DNA of 64,000 nt from Adhaeretor mobilis (GTDB taxonomy: Bacteria; Planctomycetota; Planctomycetia; Pirellulales; Lacipirellulaceae), in NCBI RefSeq assembly GCF_007741515.1, contig NZ_CP036263.1, positions 2,047,501 through 2,111,500 on the forward strand, in the 5' to 3' direction. Under the pieces are notes generated by a model. The model was given only the letters and a program-made list of their open reading frames with translations. It was not told the origin of the DNA and did not search any database. The first letter of the stretch is position 1. Every line of letters starts with the position of its first letter. Below, one piece after another: positions 29,415-38,600 of this stretch. A program made the position numbers and the translations under genes.

Positions 29415-29981
29415 CTATATCCTATCCTCGGATTGGAGACGCCGATGTATGCAACTGTGTAGTGCCTTACGGCTGCGGTACAAAGCCTTGCGTGTACCTT
29501 CAGCGCTCATTTCTAATGACTTGGCAACTTGCGCAACGGACATGCTGCTGCTATAAAGCTTGCCGAGGAGCGTTTGATATTTCTCGGAGAGGAGTTTAAG
29601 GCATTCTTGTAAAGCCTCGAAACGGACTTCCATTTCTTTCTCATGGTTAGCATAACTTGCCTCCAGAGAGTTGATAAGCTCCGTGGAGAATACCACTTTC
29701 TCGCGACCCTTCTTCTTGCGGTAAGTTAGTACCTGAAAGTATGCGATGCTTTTTGCCCAAGCATCAAAGGACTTGCTCGGGTCATAATCTTCAAATTGCT
29801 CCCAGAGGCGGATCTTTGTTTCTTGCAATAGCTCGTCTGCATCGGCAAAATTTGGCACGATTGCAAGCACAAATCCAGCGAGTCGGCGCTCGCTTGCTGC
29901 CAACAAGGCAACAAATTGAGCCGTTCGATCTGAAGAGTTCGAGGGTGAGGACATGTTGGTATACGTACTTACGGCACTCAT
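29415..29981 (-). CDS. ECF RNA polymerase sigma factor
   Basis: 188 residues. Region 2 (about 30-100) includes NFADADELLQETKIRLWEQF and AWAKSIAYFQVL; region 4 (about 130-180) includes LSEKYQTLLGKLY and the helix-turn-helix MSVAQVAKSLEMSAEGTRKALYR split around the recognition helix. It matches the Rhodopirellula/Verrucomicrobium sigma type that pairs with FecR proteins. It likely controls surface proteins of this cluster, possibly including the divergent PEP-CTERM genes. Start ATG 29981; no strong ribosome site. Confidence 0.92.
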   Translation of the reverse strand: MSAVSTYTNMSSPSNSSDRTAQFVALLAASERRLAGFVLAIVPNFADADELLQETKIRLWEQFEDYDPSKSFDAWAKSIAYFQVLTYRKKKGREKVVFSTELINSLEASYANHEKEMEVRFEALQECLKLLSEKYQTLLGKLYSSSMSVAQVAKSLEMSAEGTRKALYRSRKALHSCIHRRLQSEDRI

Positions 29982-30396
29982 TACTGGAGCGCAAGAAAAG
30001 TGATATTATTGCAGGGGCAGGGAGGACCTCCTGTACAACCTATGGGCGCAAGAAAGGCGTTGTGGGACAAGAATCTTGTGCTTTTTTCCATGCACGTAGT
30101 CGCGCGGCACTCAAAGCAAAAGTTTTTCTTGGATAATTTGTCCCGCTCGGACAAATGCAAGCCTATTACCTGTGGACTGAAATGTACCACAGTAGCGATT
30201 GAAGCCTTGTGATGCCATCCGCGCACTCAGGGGCGTGTATAGTCCTTGGTGCCGATTCCAACTTGGCTGTTATTGCCCTTTTTTGCAAGGAAGTGCTTCT
30301 GAGAAACAGGATTGCTGTGCTCAGCCTGGGGGTGGTATGGGAAGTTCCGAGTCTTTTATTCGTCTTTTTCGGGTCTTTAAAAGGGGAGTTGTTCTA
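29982..30396. other. Divergent promoter region between sigma and PEP-CTERM genes
   Basis: No credible gene. It should hold promoters for both directions. It contains the perfect dyad described separately and a small GGAGG/CCTCC hairpin near 30020. Confidence 0.5.
30136..30156. promoter_or_regulatory. Perfect 8-bp inverted repeat, candidate operator
   Basis: ATTTGTCC and GGACAAAT are separated by 5 nt. The dyad lies about 155 bp from the sigma factor start and 240 bp from the divergent PEP-CTERM start. Size and symmetry suit a dimeric regulator, but no regulator is known. Confidence 0.4.
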
Positions 30397-31080
30397 ATGA
30401 AGAAAATGTTCAAACAAAAGTTCTTGTCGGCGATGCTCACGTCGGGCATTCTGATTGTGGCGTCTCATGCGACGGCTGCTGTTATTGCCTGGGGGCCTGT
30501 GACTGCAGTCACAGGAGATGAGGCTGCTGAGGTGAGCACTGCCGGGGTATTCGAGCAGGGTTACAATCTGTCCGGCGACGGCGACACGAGTGTCGTAGTA
30601 ATCAACGGGGATGCTTACGTTAACAGGGACGATTTTCTACCCAGCAACGCTGGTACATTCGATGCGTACCCAGCCAATAACGCAACGACGACCTCTTACG
30701 AGGACTTGTTGTCAGACGTTGATTTCAGAGGCGGTAGAGATAACATCGGCGACGTGATTACACTCACTGACCTTAATCCTGGTGACGAATACCTCCTACA
30801 GCTGTGGTACTCTGATGACCCAGCTCAGACCCGCGAAATCCGAGTTGCTGGTGATGAAGGATTGAGTACGACTCCGTCGTTGACGAATCCTTCGTACGTT
30901 ATCGGGACTTTCGTTGCTGATCCTGGTGGAGCGCAAGATCTGAATCTGCTAGCCAATGATCGGGGCGCACGTCTCAACGGCATTCAGCTACGTAACACTA
31001 CGATTCCTGAACCGTCGACGCTTGCCTTGCTTGGCTTGGCATTCGCTGGCTTGGCCGGAAGTCGTCGTCGGTCTGCTTAG
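30397..31080 (+). CDS. PEP-CTERM protein
   Basis: 227 residues. Signal peptide MLTSGILIVASHATA, a single beta-rich domain with VNRDDFLPSNAG and DYLLQLWYSDD-like text (EYLLQLWYSDDPAQ), and the tail IPEPSTLALLGLAFAGLAG followed by SRRRSA, a textbook PEP-CTERM sorting signal. GGGGAG about nine bases before ATG 30397 fixes the start; a longer reading from 30199 has no signal at its N-terminus. It is followed by a strong terminator, so it is transcribed alone. Surface function unknown. Confidence 0.87.
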   Translation: MKKMFKQKFLSAMLTSGILIVASHATAAVIAWGPVTAVTGDEAAEVSTAGVFEQGYNLSGDGDTSVVVINGDAYVNRDDFLPSNAGTFDAYPANNATTTSYEDLLSDVDFRGGRDNIGDVITLTDLNPGDEYLLQLWYSDDPAQTREIRVAGDEGLSTTPSLTNPSYVIGTFVADPGGAQDLNLLANDRGARLNGIQLRNTTIPEPSTLALLGLAFAGLAGSRRRSA

Positions 31081-31110
31081 GACTGCTGCCAGAATGTATC
31101 TCAGTTCATG

Positions 31111-31139
31111 GCGCCCCCTGCATTCAGGGGGCGCTTTTG
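31111..31139 (+). terminator. Rho-independent terminator after PEP-CTERM gene
   Basis: A perfect 10-bp GC-rich stem (31111-31120 with 31125-31134), loop CATT, then TTTTG and a further T-run. It lies 30 bp beyond the stop. The rest of 31140-31442 holds no recognisable gene. Confidence 0.9.
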
Positions 31140-31442
31140 AACTTTTTGTCCAGCGTCGTAAGCAGTAAGCCTAGGCGAAGTACCAGAATAGTTTTCAATT
31201 CGATACCGCAGTCTGCCATGCAGGCTGCGGTATCGCTTGATATGACTCTGAACATGGCGTGTTCTGAGTTGCTCCCCGTATGCCAGCGGAGTTCTTTTGT
31301 GAGGTTTTCCAGTCGCTTCGACGACCAAACGTGCCTGGATATTTAGTGGCTGCGGCAGGGTTCACCATACAGCAGGACTTCTTGGCTCACATGCATTACC
31401 TCGTTCAACTTAACCTACTTTGATTCGACAACTGGAGAGTGG

Positions 31443-32123
31443 ATGGCAACCTTCCGTACGTTTTTGGTGCTGTTTAGTGCCCTGTGTTTGGCTCGCATTT
31501 CCATGGCGGTGGATCTATCTGAAGTTCCTGGGACAGATAGTTTTTCTAGCGACTTTCAAAACCCAACCGTCCTAGCACTCGAGCTGGGCAGCAATCTGGT
31601 TACGGGTGAAGTGGGCCAAGAGCCTGGCTCGGGAACCATCCTGGGCGACGGCACAGACGCTGGTACCGACGGCGACTACTTTACGATCATCGTCCCTGCT
31701 GGGCATCGCTTGGACCAAGTGTTTGTGAATCGCTACAACGATTTCGGACGTGGTTTTGCTGCGTACGCCGTAGGGGAACAGTTTGCCCCGGTCCAGGACC
31801 TGGGCGGCGGCAACTTTTTCTACCCGTTTGCCGACGCAGCTTTGTTTTCAGGAGCAACCGACTTCGAGCCATCGCCGCCGGAACCTTTGTTTATTGGTGG
31901 CAGTGTGCCCGTTGACCCTGGCGATGGTGGCCTCAATGTCGATTTCCTCGCTGCTGGGTCTTACTCATTCTTAATCCAAGAGAATCAGAATCAGGCAGTC
32001 GACTACGTTTTCGATTTTGTCGTGACCGAAATTCCTGAGCCGACAGCCATCATGTCCGTATGCATTCTGCTTTTGACGTCGGCAAGTTTACGGCGGCGAT
32101 CTGCCTTCGTTGCCAATGACTGA
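31443..32123 (+). CDS. PEP-CTERM protein
   Basis: 226 residues. Signal peptide FLVLFSALCLARISMA, one domain of the bacterial pre-peptidase or anchor-associated beta type (DYFTIIVPAGHRLDQVFV, GSYSFLIQENQNQAVDY), and the tail IPEPTAIMSVCILLLT followed by LRRRS. GGAGAG precedes the ATG. It is the first of a run of four same-strand genes for exported proteins. No ligand or enzymatic residues are seen. Confidence 0.85.
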   Translation: MATFRTFLVLFSALCLARISMAVDLSEVPGTDSFSSDFQNPTVLALELGSNLVTGEVGQEPGSGTILGDGTDAGTDGDYFTIIVPAGHRLDQVFVNRYNDFGRGFAAYAVGEQFAPVQDLGGGNFFYPFADAALFSGATDFEPSPPEPLFIGGSVPVDPGDGGLNVDFLAAGSYSFLIQENQNQAVDYVFDFVVTEIPEPTAIMSVCILLLTSASLRRRSAFVAND

Positions 32124-32229
32124 AAGAAGCCGGGCCGTTACGAATTGAGACCGCCTCGTATCATGGATGATGCGATCTCGCGTTTATTTCCACCGAGGCG
32201 CGCACAAAGATAACAAGAGGAACTCCTAA

Positions 32230-33975
32230 ATGATTGCCGTGAACTCGATGAATTCAGCCGTATTTTGCCTTTTACGCACCAGCGGCCTTCTCGCTTTGAT
32301 TAGCTTGGCCAGTGTTTGCGTGGCCGAGCGTTCGCTTGCGCAAACGCTTGTCAACGATCTCAATGGCACACTTACGCTCGGCGGATCGGTCACTAACGGC
32401 TTAACTGGTATCGTCGGTCAAGTTGCCTTTGCCCCAGGAGACTCCCAGCATGCTTATGTCGGTACCTTCGGAGGCGGGGTTACCCGTTTCGACTACGATC
32501 CGACTTCCGCCAATTTCCTCTCCAATCCTGTCACCGCTGTGCCGACTTCGATTACAGAACTTGGCGGTGTTATTGGTACGGGCGGTACCGACGGAGACGG
32601 CGGTTTTAATGGCACGCTAGGACTTGCTTTTCACCAAGACCCGACTTTGGGGACTGTCATGTACCTAGCTCCCGCTGTTCGTTTTCGAGCACGCGACATG
32701 GAGCCTTTGCTGCAGCCTATCGTGCGCGTCAATGACGCGAATGGGGATGGAATTTTTGGCAACGGTGGAGATCTCAACCAATCGATTGTTTCTGGTATCG
32801 CGGTGACAAGCGTCCATCAGGTCAATCAATTCCAGATACGTGACGACTCTCTCTACGTGGGTGTCGGTTCTCGCACTCAAAATGGTGGCCAAACGGCCGC
32901 TCAGCATCAAGCGATTGGGGGCACGGGTGTCGACCAAAGCGACCCGGGAGAAACTGCGTACACGGGTTCGCTCAATTTCATTGAGGATTTGACAACCCTG
33001 ACAGATACAAGCACCTCGAACGTCGCGGGCTTTACGGTTTCTGATCTGACCGGGGATAGCACGGTCGATGACGACGATGTCCGCGCGGATGCCCAGCCAT
33101 TCACCAGTACTTCGCCAAGCAAACTCCGAGTCTTCTCGACTGGCTTTCGAAACAACTACGGCTTGGGAATCGATGACGCAGGAGAAATCTGGGTAAGTTT
33201 CAACGAAAACGAGAATCCGAATATGCCCGACGAGCTACATCGGAATGTTACCTTTCAGTCGGACCATGGCTTCTTCAAAGGCAACGACATTGTTGGCGAT
33301 TGGAAAGTTTCGGGCGACGAAGATGGATCATTGCAAGTCAACTCTTCGCAACTGGCGATCGATGCGGGCTATTTTGTTCCAGCCAACAGCGTTGCCCCAT
33401 TTGTGACGGTTGGTAACAATGTCGCCGCAGGGGGGCTCGACTTCTTTCAGCCCGATGTTGCAGACCCGTCGCTTGCTGGCGACGTTCTCTTAGCTCGCAA
33501 CTCTGGTAGCGGAAGGGATGTGCTCTACATTGACCGTGAAACGGGCAATACTTCCGTCGTTCTTGAAGGCCTTACTTCAGCACTCGATGTCACCCGCGAC
33601 CCTTTTGGTAATTTCCTGGCAGGCGGAAATGGAGCGATCTCTCTGCTGCGTGTCAGCAACAATAGTGTCTTGGGTGACCTCAGCGGCAACGGCGAAGTAG
33701 GTGTGGAAGACTGGGTGATATTTCGGACGAATCTTGACTCCGATGTATTCAATGACGCCTTCTACGAAGCGTTTATGAAAGGCGATCTCGACCGCGACGC
33801 CGACATCGACATCGACGACTTCGGTTTGTTCAAAGAGGCTTACGAGAATGAGAACGGGCCCGGCAGTTTCGCAGCGCTCGTTGCTGTTCCTGAACCGACC
33901 AGTCTTGGTTTGGCGCTCCTGGCATGGTCTGTGTTGAGATTGCGGAGACGCAGCCGCCGGGGGCTAGCCGTTTGA
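32230..33975 (+). CDS. Glucose/sorbosone dehydrogenase-like PEP-CTERM protein
   Basis: 581 residues. Signal peptide, then a six-bladed propeller resembling PQQ-dependent glucose/sorbosone dehydrogenases: LGLAFHQDPT, VHQVNQFQIRDDSLYVGVG, FSTGFRNNYGLGID. The catalytic His and Arg expected for PQQ chemistry cannot be confirmed by eye. A dockerin-like pair (GDLSGNGEVGVEDWVIFR and GDLDRDADIDIDDFGLF) follows at about 480-550, and the tail is VPEPTSLGLALLAW. AGAGGAA eight bases before the ATG supports the start. It precedes two GH172 genes and may act on the same surface glycan. Confidence 0.83.
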   Translation: MIAVNSMNSAVFCLLRTSGLLALISLASVCVAERSLAQTLVNDLNGTLTLGGSVTNGLTGIVGQVAFAPGDSQHAYVGTFGGGVTRFDYDPTSANFLSNPVTAVPTSITELGGVIGTGGTDGDGGFNGTLGLAFHQDPTLGTVMYLAPAVRFRARDMEPLLQPIVRVNDANGDGIFGNGGDLNQSIVSGIAVTSVHQVNQFQIRDDSLYVGVGSRTQNGGQTAAQHQAIGGTGVDQSDPGETAYTGSLNFIEDLTTLTDTSTSNVAGFTVSDLTGDSTVDDDDVRADAQPFTSTSPSKLRVFSTGFRNNYGLGIDDAGEIWVSFNENENPNMPDELHRNVTFQSDHGFFKGNDIVGDWKVSGDEDGSLQVNSSQLAIDAGYFVPANSVAPFVTVGNNVAAGGLDFFQPDVADPSLAGDVLLARNSGSGRDVLYIDRETGNTSVVLEGLTSALDVTRDPFGNFLAGGNGAISLLRVSNNSVLGDLSGNGEVGVEDWVIFRTNLDSDVFNDAFYEAFMKGDLDRDADIDIDDFGLFKEAYENENGPGSFAALVAVPEPTSLGLALLAWSVLRLRRRSRRGLAV

Positions 33976-34016
33976 ATTATCAAAGAGTGTGTGGGAATGA
34001 ATTTAGGAAAGCACTC

Positions 34017-35672
34017 ATGAACACTTTACGAGGTTACGTTTGCACGGCGCTGTTGGTGCTGGTGTATGCGCCGATTGCATCGGCCGAGGAACAGCTCGAT
34101 GAAGTCGTATCGTTTGATTCGATGCTGCGAGAAATGACGAACCGCGACGAGGTTGCACGTTTCCCCCAACACAACTTCCGGCTGAAACAGGACAGCAGCT
34201 ATAACCGCGCTTCCACAGTGCTAGAGCCGCCGAGAGACAAACCTAAAGGCTGGTTTACCAACCACGACTACAATTCGAGCGACAAAGATAAAAACTTCAT
34301 CCGAATCGAAGAAAACGGGGGGAGAAAAGAATGGGTGCTGATGGAGGATGACGGACCCGGTGCGATCGTGCGGTCCTGGATGCCGTGGAGAGGACAGAAT
34401 AAGTCCACCAGCTCATCGATTATCCGCATCTACCTCGACGGCGAAGTAGAGCCGGTCATTGAGGGGAACGAGTTTGAGCTGTTCCAAGGCGAAGGGATAG
34501 TGCCGTTTCCGCTCGCCCACAAGTCGCTGCGGTCGGCGGTTTCGTTTTTGCCAATCCCCTACGCGAAGGGCTGCAGAGTAACCGTATCTGAGCGGCCCTT
34601 CTTCTACCAATTCACCTATCGGGAGTACGATGAGGGAACCTCGGTCCAGACCTTCCGGATGGAATACTTGCAAACAAACTCTTCGCTGGTGCAAGAAACG
34701 TGCTCAGCGCTGCTCGCACCGAAAGACGCTTCCTCCTCGAATGAACAGAAGCTTGCGGGCACGCTCGACTGTGGGCAAGAGATGTCTGTTGATCTGCCGG
34801 AAGGCGCTGCGGCGATTCGCGGACTATCGGTTCGGCTTGGCAGCTATGAAGATCCTAGCGTGACCCGGACTGTCGTGCTGAAGATGGAATTCGATGGCAA
34901 GCCAACGGTGTGGTGCCCGCTGGGGGACTTCTTCGGCTCAGGGATCGGTCTGAATCCATTTCAAGGTTGGTACCGCACAGTTGCCGAGGACGGCACGATG
35001 TCCAGCCGCTGGGTTATGCCTTACCGTGAGTCGGGCGCTATCTCGATCGTCAACTTAGGAGCGGAACCGGTTGACTTCGAACTCAATGCCGCGGTCGGTG
35101 CCTGGGATTGGGACGACCGGTCCATGTACTTCCATGCTGCATGGCGCGGTCAGTACCCGGTCCCGACTCGACCGTTCTCGGACTGGAACTACGTAACACT
35201 AAAGGGGCGTGGTGTGTACGTCGGCGACACGCTGACAATTATGAACCCGGTTGAGAAGTGGTGGGGAGAAGGTGACGAGAAGATCTTTGTGGATGGCGAG
35301 AGCTTCCCTTCTATTTTTGGAACTGGGACTGAAGACTACTACGCGTATTCCTGGGGTGGTCGCAGCACAGACTTTTACGAACATCCCTTCCATGCGCAGA
35401 CGAGATGCACTGTTTACAACAAGCTAAATCGCAAGACCACAGATGAACGCAATACCCAAGGCTTCAGCACCGAGACTCGCACCCGCGCCTTAGATACCAT
35501 GCCATTCGAGAAATCACTGCAGCTCGACATGGAAGTCTGGTCTGGAACAGATTGTAATATGGGGTACGCCGTGGGGGCGTATTGGTACGGCGATTCTAAA
35601 ACCGAGTCCAACCGAGAACCCGATCCTGACGGAGCGCTGTCAATACCACCGCTTCCAGAGGAAATGAAGTGA
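34017..35672 (+). CDS. GH172 (DUF2961) glycosidase, exported
   Basis: 551 residues. Signal peptide (GYVCTALLVLVYAPIASA), then the DUF2961 domain: DSMLREMTNRDEVARFP, DDGPGAIVRSW, FFGSGIGLNPF, WWGEGDEKIFVDGESFPS and the signature GTGTEDYYAYSWGG with candidate catalytic Glu residues. GH172 enzymes act on furanosidic links such as difructose dianhydride and D-arabinan, by family knowledge. There is no PEP-CTERM tail or dockerin, unlike its neighbour. The ATG at 34017 is preferred (AGGAAA seven bases before, signal follows) over an earlier start that overlaps the previous gene. Confidence 0.88.
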   Translation: MNTLRGYVCTALLVLVYAPIASAEEQLDEVVSFDSMLREMTNRDEVARFPQHNFRLKQDSSYNRASTVLEPPRDKPKGWFTNHDYNSSDKDKNFIRIEENGGRKEWVLMEDDGPGAIVRSWMPWRGQNKSTSSSIIRIYLDGEVEPVIEGNEFELFQGEGIVPFPLAHKSLRSAVSFLPIPYAKGCRVTVSERPFFYQFTYREYDEGTSVQTFRMEYLQTNSSLVQETCSALLAPKDASSSNEQKLAGTLDCGQEMSVDLPEGAAAIRGLSVRLGSYEDPSVTRTVVLKMEFDGKPTVWCPLGDFFGSGIGLNPFQGWYRTVAEDGTMSSRWVMPYRESGAISIVNLGAEPVDFELNAAVGAWDWDDRSMYFHAAWRGQYPVPTRPFSDWNYVTLKGRGVYVGDTLTIMNPVEKWWGEGDEKIFVDGESFPSIFGTGTEDYYAYSWGGRSTDFYEHPFHAQTRCTVYNKLNRKTTDERNTQGFSTETRTRALDTMPFEKSLQLDMEVWSGTDCNMGYAVGAYWYGDSKTESNREPDPDGALSIPPLPEEMK

Positions 35673-35711
35673 CAACAGCAATTAGCTTTTGGGACCTAGA
35701 GAAGGCACAGA

Positions 35712-37637
35712 ATGGCGTTTATCAATTGCAAGACCATCACAGATACACTTAGCCGATTCGCTTGGCTGGTGCTCGTCATAATTGTTGCGGCAGCACATAC
35801 CAGCACAACGAATGGTCAAGCAGTCACGATCGATTCGCTCCTCGACGACATCCTGGATCGCGATGCCATCGCTGTTCATCCGAACGCGGACAAGAGCTTC
35901 ACGCTAAAGCAGCGTAGTAGCTACGACCGTGGGTCTGTGGCACCAGGCCAGTCAGGCTGGTTCGCGAATAGCGATTGGTCAAACTATATCCGCTCGGAAG
36001 TCAACCAGGGGCGAACCGAGTGGGTGTTGTTCGATGAAACAGGCCCCGGTGCGGTCACGCGAATCTGGGCCGGCGGAGTCCCTCAGCAGCCCGCCACGCT
36101 CCGTTTTTATATGGATGGCAGCAGCACTCCCTTCTGGTCTGGCACAGCTGAGGACTTGATAGGGAAGAACTCACAATTTGGCGATTACTTGTCTTGGCGA
36201 TCGGTTGATGCGGACCTCACGGCAGCAGGCAGATCGCCGGGGCAGAACCTTTATGCCCCGATTCCCTATTCCAACGGCTTGAAAATCACCTTCGACCACA
36301 CGCCTGGCGGCACCGGGGATGGGTTGTGGTACGGCATCAACTACCGCACGTATGAGCCCGGCACAACTGTCACCAGCTTTACTGCCAGCACCCCTACGGT
36401 ACCCGCTACCGCGGCCAAGCTGGCAGCGGTGAACGCGCAGCTGATGAGTCCCGATACAGCGCCGCGCGGCACAGGGAATCAGCAGCACAACACGTCGGGA
36501 ACTCTGGGCAATGGCCAGATCTTAAGCCAGACTCTTTCGGGAACTAGCGCCGTCAAGCGACTGAAGCTCAACCTGCAAGCCACGGATATGGCGGCGGCGA
36601 TCAAGGACACAGAGTTGCATATCTCGTTCGACGGCAAGACGACCGTTCGCGTGCCTGCAGGGTCATTTTTTGGCTCAGGCACCAACCAAATGAATGAGGT
36701 TGAAGACTGGTACCGAACCGTAGACCCAAATACGGGCGACATGACCTCTTATTGGACAATGCCATTTCAGAATGCGGCAGAAGTCCGAGTCGTCAACAAC
36801 GGAAGTCAGAACGTTACGGTTGGATTGGAGGTCGAGACCGGCGATTGGACTTGGACGGACGATTCCATGTACTTCCACTCGAACTATCGACCGGGGGAAG
36901 AGTTTGAGAATATCAACGAAGGGCGAGACTACAACTATGTATCGATTCTTGGTGAAGGTGTCTACGTGGGAGATACTTTACAAGTACATACGACAGACGG
37001 CTCAGCAAAATGGTGGGGCGAAGGCGACGAGAAAATCTATGTGGATGGGGAAGAGTTTCCCTCGCAATTCGGGTCAGGGACCGAAGACTACTACGGATAT
37101 GCTTGGGGAGGCAGGCACCCTGAAACCTTCAATCACGCCTTTGTTACCCAACCCGAAGCCGGAGCGAACAGAGCGACTGGCACAACGGTCAACGGGCGTG
37201 TGCGCGCACTAGACACCATACCGTTCAACGAGAGTCTCCATTTGGATATGGAAATCTTAAATATCACTGGCGGAGACTATGAATTTTCGGCGGCGACCAT
37301 GTGGTACGGCAAGCCCGGTGCGTTTGCTGTTAGCCACGAGACGATCGGTGATCTTGATTTCAATGGGACGCTTAATGCACAAGACTGGAACCTATTCCGT
37401 GCTGGCCTGGATAGTGATGTTTCAGGACTGTCTGAAGCGGAAGCTTATGGGCAGGGAGACCTCGATATTGATGGTGACGTCGATATCTACGACTTCGATT
37501 TGTTCAAGCTTGCATACGAAGAAGCCAACGGCTCGGGATCGTTCGCTGCATTGCACCTACCAGAACCGGGAACGCTTATGATGGCTGCGGTGGCGTGCCT
37601 GTCTGTGTTGGTGAACGTCCGATTCCAAAATGATTGA
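35712..37637 (+). CDS. GH172 (DUF2961) glycosidase with dockerin-like repeats and PEP-CTERM tail
   Basis: 641 residues. Signal peptide, then a DUF2961 domain parallel to the preceding protein (DSLLDDILDRDAIAVHP, ETGPGAVTRIW, FFGSGTNQMNEVEDWYRT, GSGTEDYYGYAWGGR), then two dockerin-like calcium loops (GDLDFNGTLNAQDWNLFR, GDLDIDGDVDIYDFDLF) and the sorting tail LPEPGTLMMAAVACLSVL. It is thus the surface-anchored version of the secreted neighbour 39 bp upstream. The two were probably produced by tandem duplication and are likely co-transcribed. Confidence 0.9.
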   Translation: MAFINCKTITDTLSRFAWLVLVIIVAAAHTSTTNGQAVTIDSLLDDILDRDAIAVHPNADKSFTLKQRSSYDRGSVAPGQSGWFANSDWSNYIRSEVNQGRTEWVLFDETGPGAVTRIWAGGVPQQPATLRFYMDGSSTPFWSGTAEDLIGKNSQFGDYLSWRSVDADLTAAGRSPGQNLYAPIPYSNGLKITFDHTPGGTGDGLWYGINYRTYEPGTTVTSFTASTPTVPATAAKLAAVNAQLMSPDTAPRGTGNQQHNTSGTLGNGQILSQTLSGTSAVKRLKLNLQATDMAAAIKDTELHISFDGKTTVRVPAGSFFGSGTNQMNEVEDWYRTVDPNTGDMTSYWTMPFQNAAEVRVVNNGSQNVTVGLEVETGDWTWTDDSMYFHSNYRPGEEFENINEGRDYNYVSILGEGVYVGDTLQVHTTDGSAKWWGEGDEKIYVDGEEFPSQFGSGTEDYYGYAWGGRHPETFNHAFVTQPEAGANRATGTTVNGRVRALDTIPFNESLHLDMEILNITGGDYEFSAATMWYGKPGAFAVSHETIGDLDFNGTLNAQDWNLFRAGLDSDVSGLSEAEAYGQGDLDIDGDVDIYDFDLFKLAYEEANGSGSFAALHLPEPGTLMMAAVACLSVLVNVRFQND

Positions 37638-37835
37638 CGCTTGAAAACATCTTCTGTTGTGACTTAAAGAACGACGTTACTATCGCAGATGCAGCGGATT
37701 GAATGTCTCTTTCAAGCCCTAATCACGGCCAACTCCTCCGCTCCAGCAGGGCGGAGAGATTCCCCAGTCCCTACTCTCATAAGCTGTGGTACAGGTTTTG
37801 GGGGCAGGTCAATTCCAGCCGCTACTCTAGCGGGC

Positions 37836-38032
37836 ATGGACTACCAACAAATGATTGAGCAACAGGGCTTCTCTGTCATCCTTCAACGCGGGCGCATTGG
37901 CTGGTGCTGCACGCTGGAGCGTGATGGCAGATCTGTGAGAAACGGGCCGAGAGTGAATACGAAGCCCTACGGCAGGCGTATGAGTTTGCAGAAGCGAACG
38001 CGGAGGAACCGTTCGACTGGGGAGCTAGTTAG
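37836..38032 (+). pseudogene. Small integrase-associated ORF, frameshifted
   Basis: The frame from ATG 37836 gives MDYQQMIEQQGFSVIL and GRIGWCCTLERDG; the sequel in a different frame gives EKRAESEYEALRQAYEFAEA and ends at TAG 38030. One missing base near 37930-37937 joins them into a plausible 65-residue protein. I recall similar small ORFs next to planctomycete integrases. Either decay or sequencing error is possible; no function is assigned. Confidence 0.5.
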
Positions 38033-38044
38033 CCATGATCGGCG

Positions 38045-38545
<501 letters not shown>

Positions 38546-38570
38546 TTGAACTCTCTGCTCAAGAGATAAA

Positions 38571-38600
38571 ATAGTAACCCCTGACCGCGGGCATTGTCAA
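38571..38600 (-). promoter_or_regulatory. Sigma70-type promoter of tRNA-Val
   Basis: On the minus strand TTGACA (38600-38595), an 18-nt spacer and TACTAT (38576-38571) lie about 25 bp before the tRNA 5' end. It overlaps the first codons of the divergent membrane-protein frame, which suggests that frame starts later. Confidence 0.7.

Noticed and set aside
30000..30212. Plus-strand frame in the divergent control region
   Set aside because: It spans the dyad and lacks a ribosome site; the region is better explained as regulatory.
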